Shown: piece after piece, positions 42,872 through 50,686 of the stretch | Layout of the letters: each line of letters begins with the position of its first letter | Position numbering within the stretch: the first letter of the stretch is position 1 | Assembly: GCA_023419315.1 (NCBI GenBank) | Contig: JAEZYE010000036.1 | Span: 1 to 64,000, forward strand | Origin: Pseudomonadota bacterium | GTDB lineage: Bacteria; Pseudomonadota; Gammaproteobacteria; Xanthomonadales; Xanthomonadaceae | Direction of reading: 5' to 3' | DNA length: 64,000 bases | Made by a program: the position numbers and the translations under genes | Notes under the pieces: generated by a model | The model's input: the letters and a program-made list of their open reading frames with translations, nothing else | The model's database searches: none | What the model was told of the DNA's origin: nothing

Positions 42872-43821
42872 AGCGCACTTCATTGACCCTGATCGCGCTG
42901 TCGATGTTCGCGGTGATGCCGCCGGCACGCGCGCAACATGACGACCACGCCGCCTCGCCGGCGGTGACGCCGCAAGTCGATCCGCATGCGGGGCATGCCG
43001 CGCCGGCCACGACGCAACACGATCACGCGCCGGCCGAAAGGACGGCGCAGCACGACACGCATGCACATCACGCAACTGCGAGTGCGCCATCGGCCGTCGA
43101 GGCACCGCGCGAACCGATTCCGCCACTGACCGATGCGGATCGCGCGGCCGCATTCCCCGTGCTGCATCCGCACGCCATGGCGCATGGTGCGTCCACGCAG
43201 TTCTACGTCCTGTTCGATCGACTGGAAACCTGGGACGCCGATCCCGGCAGCGGCCAAGCCTGGGAAGCGAACGCATGGATTGGCGGCGACGTGAACCGCC
43301 TGTGGCTGCGCAGCGAAGGCGAGCGCGCGCACGGACATACCGAATCCGCGGATCTGGAAGCCCTGTACGGCCGCGCCATTTCGCCGTGGTGGGATGCCGT
43401 GGCGGGCGTGAAGCACACGTTCGTTCCGGATGCCGGTTCGCGCACGCAACTGGCATTCGGCGTGCAGGGGCTGGCGCCGTACAAGTTCGAAATCTCCGCG
43501 ACCGGCTATCTCGACGATAACGGTCGGTTGAGTGCGACCGCGGAAGCCGAATACGAGCTGCTGCTGACGAATCGGCTGATCCTGCAACCGCACGTCGAAG
43601 CGCATTGGGCCAGCCGCGAGGATGGCGAACTGAACGAAGGCGCCGGGCTGGTATCCGCCGAAGCCTCGCTGCGCCTGCGCTACGAGTTCACCCGGCGTTT
43701 CGCGCCCTACGTCGGCGTCAGCCATGAACGCCTGTTCGGCGACACGGCCGATGCGCACGCCTTCGCCGGTGAATCGCGTCGCGACACGCGGTTCGTCGCC
43801 GGCCTCCGTTTCTGGTTCTGA
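42868..43821 (+). CDS. copB: Copper resistance outer membrane protein CopB
   Basis: The precursor is 317 aa with a signal peptide (about 1-22). A long His/Ala-rich linker (about 23-80: DDHAAS, PHAGHAAP, THAHHAT) is likely copper-binding. A beta-barrel of the CopB family follows from about 100 to the terminal VAGLRFWF. It starts within the copA stop (ATGA), so synthesis is coupled. CopA and CopB are believed to sequester or export copper across the outer envelope; the precise mechanism of CopB is not established. Confidence 0.93.
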   Translation: MKRTSLTLIALSMFAVMPPARAQHDDHAASPAVTPQVDPHAGHAAPATTQHDHAPAERTAQHDTHAHHATASAPSAVEAPREPIPPLTDADRAAAFPVLHPHAMAHGASTQFYVLFDRLETWDADPGSGQAWEANAWIGGDVNRLWLRSEGERAHGHTESADLEALYGRAISPWWDAVAGVKHTFVPDAGSRTQLAFGVQGLAPYKFEISATGYLDDNGRLSATAEAEYELLLTNRLILQPHVEAHWASREDGELNEGAGLVSAEASLRLRYEFTRRFAPYVGVSHERLFGDTADAHAFAGESRRDTRFVAGLRFWF

Positions 43822-43831
43822 GGAGTTCACC

Positions 43832-44341
43832 ATGAACATTGCATTGCGATTGTCCTGCTGGCTCGGCGTTGCGCTGCTGTCGGCCTGCTCGCCGGCCGAC
43901 GCACCGTTGCCCGCCGCGAAGGCGAGCGTCATCGAAGCGGCGGCCTCACCCGTGCCATCGCGCCTCGCCCCGCTGATCACCGTGCACAAGAGCCCCAGCT
44001 GTGGCTGCTGCCATGTGTGGGTGGAGCGGATGGAAGCCGCCGGTTTCCGGGTGAAGGTGCACGACCGCGATGACCTGGACGCGGTCAAGCAGTCACTCGG
44101 CGTGCCGCCGCGGATGGCGTCGTGCCATACGGCCGAGGTCGAGGGTTACGTGCTGGAAGGTCACGTGCCGGCCGAAGACATCCAGCGCCTGCTCACGCAG
44201 AAGCCGGACGTGCGCGGTCTGGCCGTGCCCGGCATGCCGCGCGGATCGCCGGGCATGGAAATGCCCGACGGCACCCGCGATGCGTATTCGGTGATCGCGA
44301 TCGGCCGCGACGGTTCTCTGAGCGAATACGCCCGCCACTGA
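43832..44341 (+). CDS. DUF411 metal-binding lipoprotein
   Basis: The protein is 169 aa with a lipoprotein signal (SACSPADA, cleavage before Cys 19). The DUF411 core comprises VHKSPSCGCCHVWVERMEAAGF (CGCC near 58-61, in two parts) and ASCHTAEVEGYVLEGHVPAEDI. DUF411 proteins often sit in copper and silver resistance loci and are thought to bind or pass on metal. AGGAG lies before ATG, ten bases after copB. It is the last gene of the copLAB transcript before the merR promoter. Confidence 0.88.
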   Translation: MNIALRLSCWLGVALLSACSPADAPLPAAKASVIEAAASPVPSRLAPLITVHKSPSCGCCHVWVERMEAAGFRVKVHDRDDLDAVKQSLGVPPRMASCHTAEVEGYVLEGHVPAEDIQRLLTQKPDVRGLAVPGMPRGSPGMEMPDGTRDAYSVIAIGRDGSLSEYARH

Positions 44342-44361
44342 TCGCCAGGTCGCGAGAAGCC

Positions 44362-44393
44362 TTGACTCTTGACCATGGTCCAGGGCGTAGCCT
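44362..44393 (+). promoter_or_regulatory. MerR-type promoter of the merR-ATPase operon
   Basis: The -35 TTGACT (44362-44367) and -10 TAGCCT (44388-44393) are 20 bp apart. The spacer holds CTTGACC-AT-GGTCCAGGG with a perfect GACCATGGTC core (44371-44380). This matches the copL operator and implies autoregulation. Confidence 0.75.
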
Positions 44394-44417
44394 GTCCTCG
44401 CACTTGAGGAGAACCGC

Positions 44418-44813
44418 ATGAACATCGGCCAATTGGCCCGCCTGGCGGGCGTGCCCATCGACACCGTGCGCTACTACGAGCGGCAGCACCTGCTGCCGCC
44501 ACCGACGCGCAGCGCTTCCGGATACCGCCATTACGAACCGGGCGACGTACGCCGGCTGACCTTCATCCGCCGCGCCAAGACGCTCGGCTTCACGCTCGAG
44601 GAAATCCGCGACCTGCTGGCGATCAGCGGCAACCGCGATGACATGGCGCAGGTGAAGGCGGCGGCGGCGAGCAAGCTGGCGGTGGTCGAAGAACGCCTGG
44701 CCGAACTGGCGCGCGTACGTGATGCACTGCGCACGCTGGTGGACGCCTGCCCCGGCCACGGCGATCCGAGTGAATGCCCGATCCTGGCAGCGCTGGCGGA
44801 GGACGCCCGATGA
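44418..44813 (+). CDS. MerR-family copper/heavy-metal-responsive regulator
   Basis: The protein is 131 aa. The winged HTH is at residues 1-70 (NIGQLARLAGVPIDTVRYYE, RHYEPGDVRRLTFI), followed by the dimer helix and a metal loop C-PGHGDPSE-C near residues 111-120. The eight-residue spacing is longer by one than in E. coli CueR, so the metal could be copper or another soft metal such as lead or cadmium. Context, copper genes on both sides, favours copper. It is coupled to the P-type ATPase by ATGA overlap. Matching operators before copL and before this gene indicate its targets. Confidence 0.9.
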   Translation: MNIGQLARLAGVPIDTVRYYERQHLLPPPTRSASGYRHYEPGDVRRLTFIRRAKTLGFTLEEIRDLLAISGNRDDMAQVKAAAASKLAVVEERLAELARVRDALRTLVDACPGHGDPSECPILAALAEDAR

Positions 44814-47206
44814 GCACGCATCCTCCGCACCCACACACGCATTCGCACGCGCCCACGGCATCGCAGGCGGACAAACCCGCGCACGCCTGCTGCGGTGGCG
44901 GCGGCAAGCAGCCGCCCGCCGCGAACACGGTGATTGATCCGGTCTGCGGCATGCAGGTGGATCCGCAGACCACGGCGCACCACGCCAGCCACGACGGACG
45001 CGATTACCACTTCTGCTCCGCCGGATGCCGCGGCAAGTTCCTGGCCGATCCACAGCGCTGGCTCTCGCCGCGCGCCGAACCGGTGAGCGCGCCGCCCGGT
45101 ACGCAATACACCTGCCCGATGCATCCTGAAATCGTGCAGGACGGTCCCGGCACCTGCCCGCTCTGCGGCATGGCGCTGGAACCGATGATGCCGTCGCTGG
45201 ACGAAGGCGAAAACCCGGAGCTCATCGATTTCCGCCGCCGCTTCTGGTGGACCTTGCCGCTGAGCGTGGCGACGCTGGTGCTGGCGATGGGCGGCAACGC
45301 ATTCGATGCGATTGCACCCACCACGCGCAGCTGGATCGAACTGGCGCTGAGCACGCCCGTCGTACTGTGGGCGGCGTGGCCGTTCTTCGAGCGCTGGGTC
45401 CAGTCGATCCGCAACCGCAGCCCCAACATGTGGACGCTGATCGGCACCGGCGTCGCCGCCGCGTATGGCTACAGCGTGGCGGCCACCGTCGCGCCGGACC
45501 TTTTCCCGGCCTCGTTCCACGAACATGGGCGCGTCGGCGTGTACTTCGAAGCAGCGGCGGTGATCGTGTCGCTGACGCTCTTGGGCCAACTGCTCGAACT
45601 CAAGGCGCGCTCGCAGACTTCGGCGGCCATCAAGGCGCTGCTCGGCCTGTCGCCACGCACCGCACGCCGCATCCGCGACGATGGCGAGGAAGAAGATATC
45701 GAGCTTTCGCACGTGCATGTCGGCGACCGCCTGCGCGTGCGTCCCGGTGAGAAGGTGCCCGTCGACGGCGTGGTGCTGGAAGGACGCAGCCACATCGACG
45801 AATCGATGCTGACCGGCGAGCCGGTGCCGGTATCGAAACAGGAAGGCGATGCGGTGATCGGCGCGACGCTCAACGGCAACGGCAGCCTGATCGTCCGCGC
45901 CGAGCGCGTCGGCAGTGACAGCATGCTGGCGCAGATCGTCCAACTGGTGGCGCAGGCGCAGCGTTCGCGCGCACCGATGCAGCGCCTGGCCGATCGCGTG
46001 TCCTTCTGGTTCGTGCTCGCCGTGATCGCCGCCGCATTGGCGACGCTGCTCGGCTGGGGTCTGTTCGGTCCGGAACCGTCGTGGACCTACGGCGTGCTCA
46101 ATGCGGTGTCCGTGCTGATCATCGCCTGCCCGTGCGCACTCGGACTGGCGACGCCGATGTCGATCATGGTCGCCAGCGGCCGCGCGGCGCAGGCCGGCGT
46201 GCTGTTCCGCGATGCCGAGGCCATCGAAACGCTGCGCCGCATCGATACGCTGATCGTCGACAAGACCGGCACGCTCACCGAAGGCCGGCCGGCATTCCGC
46301 AGCGTGATCGCGCAGGCGCCTTATGACGAGCAGGAAGTGCTGCGACTGGCCGCCAGCCTCGACGCCGGCAGCGAGCATCCGCTGGCGCATGCGATCGTCA
46401 AGGAGGCGCGCGAACGCAAACTGGTGCTGTCGAAGGCGGAAGATTTCGAATCGGCCACCGGTATCGGCGTGCATGGCCGCGTGGACGGCCACAGGCTTGC
46501 ACTGGGCAATGCGGCGCTGATGCGTTCGCACGCCGTCGAGATGCAGGCGATGGACGAAGCCGCGCGCCGCCTGCGCGCGGAAGCCGCGAGCGTGATGTAC
46601 CTGGCGGTGGACGGCCGGCTCGCCGGCATCCTCGCGGTGGCCGATCCCATCAAGCAGAGCACGCCCTCCGCGCTGCGTGCGCTGCACGCCAGTGGAATGC
46701 GGATCGTCATGGCGACCGGCGACGCCGAGCGCACGGCGCAGACCGTGGCCTCGCATATCGGCATCGATGAGATCCACGCCGAGGTGCGTCCGGCCGACAA
46801 GGCCGCGCTGGTGCGGCAATTGCAGGCGCAGGGACGGCGCGTGGCGATGGCCGGCGACGGCATCAACGACGCGCCCGCGCTGGCGGCGGCCGATGTCGGC
46901 ATCGCGATGGGCACGGGCACCGACGTGGCAATGTCGAGTGCGCAGGTCACGCTGGTGAAGGGCGATCTGGGCGGCATCCTGCGCGCACGCGCGATCTCGG
47001 AAGCCACCGTGCGCAACATGCGGCAGAACCTGGGCTTCGCCTTCCTCTACAACAGCCTTGGCGTGCCGGTCGCCGCCGGCCTGCTGGCCGTGCTGTTCGG
47101 CGGCCCGTTGCTGTCACCGATGCTGGCCGCACTGGCGATGAGCCTGAGCTCGGCTTCGGTGGTGTTCAACGCGCTGCGGCTGCGTTCGACCGCGCTGGCG
47201 GATTGA
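44810..47206 (+). CDS. P1B-type copper/silver-exporting ATPase with YHS and metal-binding domains
   Basis: This 798-aa inner membrane pump exports monovalent copper or silver from the cytoplasm. The N-terminus is His-rich (HPPHPHTHSHAP) with ACCGGGG. A YHS-type domain (VIDPVCGMQVD, FCSAGCRGKF) and a heavy-metal-binding YTCPMHPEI/TCPLCGMALEP domain follow; there is no classical HMA domain. Then come the CPC ion site (IIACPCALGLATP), the phosphorylation motif DKTGTLTEG, the HP motif (SEHPLAHAI) and GDGINDAPAL. This architecture matches the CopF/SilP-like group. ATGA couples it to the MerR gene. A strong terminator follows. Confidence 0.95.
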   Translation: MSTHPPHPHTHSHAPTASQADKPAHACCGGGGKQPPAANTVIDPVCGMQVDPQTTAHHASHDGRDYHFCSAGCRGKFLADPQRWLSPRAEPVSAPPGTQYTCPMHPEIVQDGPGTCPLCGMALEPMMPSLDEGENPELIDFRRRFWWTLPLSVATLVLAMGGNAFDAIAPTTRSWIELALSTPVVLWAAWPFFERWVQSIRNRSPNMWTLIGTGVAAAYGYSVAATVAPDLFPASFHEHGRVGVYFEAAAVIVSLTLLGQLLELKARSQTSAAIKALLGLSPRTARRIRDDGEEEDIELSHVHVGDRLRVRPGEKVPVDGVVLEGRSHIDESMLTGEPVPVSKQEGDAVIGATLNGNGSLIVRAERVGSDSMLAQIVQLVAQAQRSRAPMQRLADRVSFWFVLAVIAAALATLLGWGLFGPEPSWTYGVLNAVSVLIIACPCALGLATPMSIMVASGRAAQAGVLFRDAEAIETLRRIDTLIVDKTGTLTEGRPAFRSVIAQAPYDEQEVLRLAASLDAGSEHPLAHAIVKEARERKLVLSKAEDFESATGIGVHGRVDGHRLALGNAALMRSHAVEMQAMDEAARRLRAEAASVMYLAVDGRLAGILAVADPIKQSTPSALRALHASGMRIVMATGDAERTAQTVASHIGIDEIHAEVRPADKAALVRQLQAQGRRVAMAGDGINDAPALAAADVGIAMGTGTDVAMSSAQVTLVKGDLGGILRARAISEATVRNMRQNLGFAFLYNSLGVPVAAGLLAVLFGGPLLSPMLAALAMSLSSASVVFNALRLRSTALAD

Positions 47207-47240
47207 CGCACCCGCGCCGCAGCACGCGCTGGCGGAGTGC

Positions 47241-47274
47241 AAAAAAAGCCCGGCATTGCCGGGCCTTTTTTTTT
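47241..47274. terminator. Bidirectional rho-independent terminator
   Basis: Stem GCCCGGC/GCCGGGC with loop ATT is flanked by seven A residues on the left and nine T residues on the right. It therefore works for the ATPase transcript on the plus strand and the pigment operon on the minus strand. Confidence 0.93.
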
Positions 47275-47284
47275 CGCGTCGCGA

Positions 47285-47728
47285 TTACTTGACCTTCGCG
47301 TAGGTGCCCTTCATCGCCATGCCCGCCATGATGGCGCCCGCGTAGCACTCGTAGTTCTGCGCGCTCTTGAACTCGTTCTTCTTGTAGTAGCTGACCATGT
47401 CGATCACGGCATTCGCGCCCCGCGACTTCGCCGAATCCTGGAACGCCTTCAGCACCGACAGCGTCACCCAGCGGCAGGCTTCGGCGTCGGACTTGTTGGC
47501 GGCGTTGGTCTTCTTGTTCGACACGTCCTCACCCATGCGCGAGGCCACCGCAGGCGTCTTCTGGCCGGCGAGATAGAAGCGCACGCTGCCGTCGATGCCG
47601 GCCTTTTTCGCTTCCGGCGAATTGATCAGTTCCTCGAACGAACCCTCCACACGGGTTTCGCGGGCATGAGCGTTGGCGGAAGCCAGCGCGGCGATCGCCA
47701 GTCCGGCGATGAACATCATTTTCTTCAT
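47285..47728 (-). CDS. Small exported protein at the end of the aryl polyene operon (1)
   Basis: The product is 147 aa with a signal peptide (about 1-22, ending AHAR). The mature part is basic with two conserved-looking Cys (EACRWVT and YECYAG) that could form a disulfide. GANAVIDMVSYYKKNEF resembles YbjQ-like small domains; such proteins near pigment clusters are sometimes labelled excinuclease by mistake. I cannot give a function. It is the last gene of the minus-strand series, 10 bases from the bidirectional terminator, and follows another exported protein by 43 bases. Confidence 0.75.
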   Translation of the reverse strand: MKKMMFIAGLAIAALASANAHARETRVEGSFEELINSPEAKKAGIDGSVRFYLAGQKTPAVASRMGEDVSNKKTNAANKSDAEACRWVTLSVLKAFQDSAKSRGANAVIDMVSYYKKNEFKSAQNYECYAGAIMAGMAMKGTYAKVK

Positions 47729-47771
47729 GGAACAGCTCCTTCTCTTCGGGGGAAAACGGTGCGCAGTCGGC

Positions 47772-48209
47772 TTACGGTGCGACGGCCACGGGGGTGCGAG
47801 TGGGATCGATCACCGGAGAATTGGAAATCGAATCGGCGAGGCGTCCCACCCAGACGTTGTAGTTCGGATGGATGTACGCGTAGCCCCGCTTGGTCTCGTA
47901 GTTGAGGTTGACGCAGGACAGATAGTCGATATCGAAGCCGCGCTCGTCGTACTTCACGGTCACGTCGGCCTGATGGCTGCGCACGGCCAGCCGCAGGACG
48001 ATCTTGCCGGGCTCGGTGGACACGACGTTCCAGCGATTGGCGCGTGCGCCGTCGCGGATGGCGCCTTCCACCTGCCTGGCGGTCAGATCGGTGCCGGTGG
48101 CGGCGCGGAGATCGCGGAAAGGCACATCGATCATCTGATCCTGGCGCGCCAGCGCAGGAGCACTCGCGAGGATGATCGACAACAAGCCAATTCGAATGTG
48201 CTGCTTCAT
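47772..48209 (-). CDS. Small exported protein at the end of the aryl polyene operon (2)
   Basis: The precursor is 145 aa with a signal peptide (about 1-21). It contains VEGAIRDGARANRWNVV, KIVLRLAVRSHQADVTVKYDE and a single YLSCVNLNY. The alternating strands suggest a small beta-rich periplasmic domain. I do not recognise a named family. It lies 40 bases after the ketosynthase stop, without overlap, unlike the tightly packed genes upstream. A role in pigment transport or surface assembly is possible from position only. Confidence 0.7.
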   Translation of the reverse strand: MKQHIRIGLLSIILASAPALARQDQMIDVPFRDLRAATGTDLTARQVEGAIRDGARANRWNVVSTEPGKIVLRLAVRSHQADVTVKYDERGFDIDYLSCVNLNYETKRGYAYIHPNYNVWVGRLADSISNSPVIDPTRTPVAVAP

Positions 48210-48249
48210 GCGTGGGTACCTGCGTCCTTTTTTGGGGTACTGCCGATGC

Positions 48250-49491
48250 TCACTCCCGCCAGCGGCGGAAGATCAGCGAAGTGTTGATGCCACCGAAGGC
48301 GAAGTTGTTGCTCATCACGTAGTCGGTCTGGAGTTCGCGGCCTTCGCCGGTGATGTAGTCCAGTTCGGCGCAGCGCGGATCGCGCGCTTCCAGATTCAGC
48401 GTCGGGGCGAACCAGCCCTCGCGCATCATCTGCAGGGTGATCCAGGCCTCGTACGCGCCGCACGCGCCCAGCGTGTGGCCGACATAGCTCTTCAGCGAAC
48501 TGAAGGGAATACGCGGGCCGAACACCTGTGCGGTGGCGGCGGTTTCGGCGATGTCGCCGTGATCGGTGGCGGTGCCGTGCGCGTTGACGTAGCCAATCTG
48601 GTCCGCCTCGATGCCGGCGTCCTGCAAGGCCAGGCGCATCGCTTCGGCCATCGTGTCCGCGCTGGGTTGGGTGACATGCTGGCCGTCGCTGTTGGTGCCG
48701 TAGCCGACCACTTCGGCAAGGATGTTCGCACCGCGCGCACGCGCATGTTCCACCTCTTCGAGGATCAGCGTGCAGGCGCCCTCGCCCAACACCAGCCCAT
48801 CGCGGTTGGCGTCGAACGGGCGCGGCGAGCTCTGCGGATCATCATTGCGCACGCTGGTCGCGAACAAAGTGTCGAACACGGCCGCAGCGGTCGCATCCAG
48901 CTGCTCGGCGCCACCGCCAATCATCGCCACCTGCTTGCCGAAGCGGATCGCTTCATACGCCGAGCCGACACCCTGGCTGCCCGAAGTGCACGCGCTGGAC
49001 GTCGTGATCACGCGGCCCTGCAACCCGAAGAACACGCCGATGTTGACCGGCGCGGTGTGGCTCATCATCTTCAGGTACGTGGTGGCGTTGATGCCTTCGG
49101 TGCTGTGGTTGTTGAGCATGCGGCCGAAATCGCCGATCGCGCTGTGCGTGCCGGCCGACGACCCGTACGAAACGCCGACCTTGCCGCTGCGCAGGACTGG
49201 ATCATCGAGCAGGCCCGCTTCCTGCAGGGCCAGCTCGGTCGCACGCACCGACATGATCGCCACGCGTCCCATGCTGCGCGTGGTCTTGCGGTTGTAGTGC
49301 GGCGGCAGTTCGAAGTCTTCGGCCGGCGCGGCGAGCTTGGTGTTCAGGCCTTCGAAGATGTCCCATTCGTGCATGCGCCGCACCGCATTGCGGCATTCGC
49401 GCAGACGCAGGTGGACGCTCGGCCAGTCGTGGCCCAGCGGGCTGATCGCGCCACCGCCGGTCACCACCACGCGCTTGGGTGCAAGGCTCAT
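48250..49491 (-). CDS. Beta-ketoacyl-ACP synthase (FabF-like), aryl polyene chain extension
   Basis: This is a 413-aa condensing enzyme. The catalytic triad is complete: C168 (SSACTSG), H305 (AHGTATD) and H339 (VGHTLGA), so it is an active ketosynthase and not a chain-length factor. In aryl polyene systems a type II set of ketosynthases elongates an aromatic starter with malonyl-ACP. The start overlaps the ketoreductase stop by ATGA. It resembles the main extending ketosynthase of such clusters; exact assignment among the cluster's synthases needs a tree. Confidence 0.93.
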   Translation of the reverse strand: MSLAPKRVVVTGGGAISPLGHDWPSVHLRLRECRNAVRRMHEWDIFEGLNTKLAAPAEDFELPPHYNRKTTRSMGRVAIMSVRATELALQEAGLLDDPVLRSGKVGVSYGSSAGTHSAIGDFGRMLNNHSTEGINATTYLKMMSHTAPVNIGVFFGLQGRVITTSSACTSGSQGVGSAYEAIRFGKQVAMIGGGAEQLDATAAAVFDTLFATSVRNDDPQSSPRPFDANRDGLVLGEGACTLILEEVEHARARGANILAEVVGYGTNSDGQHVTQPSADTMAEAMRLALQDAGIEADQIGYVNAHGTATDHGDIAETAATAQVFGPRIPFSSLKSYVGHTLGACGAYEAWITLQMMREGWFAPTLNLEARDPRCAELDYITGEGRELQTDYVMSNNFAFGGINTSLIFRRWRE

Positions 49492-50222
49492 CCGATGAGC
49501 CCTCCATTGACGGAGATCACCTGGCGGGTGACGTACGCCGCCGCAGGCGACAACAGGAACGCCACGACGGCGGCGACTTCTTCCGGCTGGCCCATGCGGC
49601 GCATCGGGATCATCTTCAGTCCTTCCTCGGCGACTTCCGCCGCAACCATCTCGGTGTTGATCAGGCCCGGTGCGACGCAGTTCACCGTGATCTCGCGGCT
49701 GGCCAGTTCAAGCGCCAGCGCCTTGGTTGCGCCGATGATGCCGGCCTTGGCCGCGCTGTAATTGGTCTGGCCGCGATTGCCGACCAGTCCGGATACCGAC
49801 GACAGCGTGACGATGCGGCCCGGCTTGCGACGACGCACCATCGGCATGATCAGCGGGTTGAGCACGTTGTAGAACGCGTCGAGATTGGTGTGGATCACCG
49901 CGTCCCATTCTTCGCCGGTCATCGCCGGAAACGCGGTGTCGCGCGCAATGCCTGCATTGCAGACCACGCCGTAGTACGCGCCGTGTTCGCCGACATCGGC
50001 CTCCAGCGCCTGCGCGGCGGCGGCGCGATCGGCCACATCGAATCCGATGACGCGTGCGTTCCGGCCCAGGGCGCGGATTTCGGCCGCGACCGCTTCGGCC
50101 TCGTTCACGCGGTTGCGGTAATGCACGACCACATCGAAGCCATCCTGCGCGATGCGCAACGCGATGGCGCGTCCAATGCCGCGGCTGGCCCCCGTCACCA
50201 GGACCGTGGACTGTTCCTTCAT
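49488..50222 (-). CDS. 3-ketoacyl-ACP reductase (FabG-like)
   Basis: This is a 244-aa short-chain dehydrogenase. The NADP-binding GASRGIGRAIA (11-21) and NAGI are present, along with catalytic S142, Y155 and K159 (SSVSG, YSAAK). It reduces the 3-keto group formed after each polyene extension. The upstream open frame belongs to the dehydratase gene; ATG 50222 is set by the ATGA overlap with that gene's stop. It also overlaps the ketosynthase start downstream, so three cycle enzymes (reductase, dehydratase, synthase) are co-translated. Confidence 0.93.
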   Translation of the reverse strand: MKEQSTVLVTGASRGIGRAIALRIAQDGFDVVVHYRNRVNEAEAVAAEIRALGRNARVIGFDVADRAAAAQALEADVGEHGAYYGVVCNAGIARDTAFPAMTGEEWDAVIHTNLDAFYNVLNPLIMPMVRRRKPGRIVTLSSVSGLVGNRGQTNYSAAKAGIIGATKALALELASREITVNCVAPGLINTEMVAAEVAEEGLKMIPMRRMGQPEEVAAVVAFLLSPAAAYVTRQVISVNGGLIG

Positions 50223-50686
50223 GCCTGCTCGTTCTCCAGATAGGCCATCGCGTCCGGCGGTTCGAACACGGACACGTTGGCGCTTGCGATTTCTGCCCCG
50301 TCCGCCAGGATCCTGCAGGCGAACATCCCCAGGCCATTGTCGCCCAACAGCTCCCGCACTGCCTCTACCCGGAGCAGCGATCCGGCAGGGAAGTTCGGCA
50401 CTTGCGCTTCGTAGCGGCGGGTGCCGAGCAGGAATCCGATGTTGGGCTCGCCACCGCGCCCGCGCGCCTGGCAGCCCGCCCAGGCCGCGATGGCCTGCGC
50501 CATGTACTCGACGCCGACCCAGGCCGGCACGCCGTCTTCGTCGTTGAACGGGCCGTCGGCCGGTACCCGCACTTCCACCGCCACGCGGTCCTCGTCCCAC
50601 GACAGCAGGCGATCGATCAGGCGCAGCGTGCCGCGATGCGGGATCACGCGTTCAATGTCGTACAGCGGATGCGGTCCTTCGGTCAT
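50219..50686 (-). CDS. Hotdog-fold 3-hydroxyacyl-ACP dehydratase
   Basis: The product has 155 aa. LYDIERVIPHRGTLRLIDRLL carries the active-site His (about residue 17), and WVGVEYMAQAIAAWAG carries the partner acid (Glu). This is the ApeP/FabZ-like hotdog pattern; it would make the conjugated double bond at each cycle. The start ATG 50686 overlaps the upstream ketosynthase stop by one base (TGATG). A second dehydratase domain is fused to the ligase at 60281, so the cluster has two, as expected for aryl polyene synthesis. Confidence 0.88.
   Translation of the reverse strand: MTEGPHPLYDIERVIPHRGTLRLIDRLLSWDEDRVAVEVRVPADGPFNDEDGVPAWVGVEYMAQAIAAWAGCQARGRGGEPNIGFLLGTRRYEAQVPNFPAGSLLRVEAVRELLGDNGLGMFACRILADGAEIASANVSVFEPPDAMAYLENEQA

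Noticed and set aside
44531..46819. Minus-strand open frame of 762 codons opposite the P1B ATPase
   Set aside because: It is a shadow of the ATPase, whose CPC and DKTGTLT motifs are intact on the plus strand.
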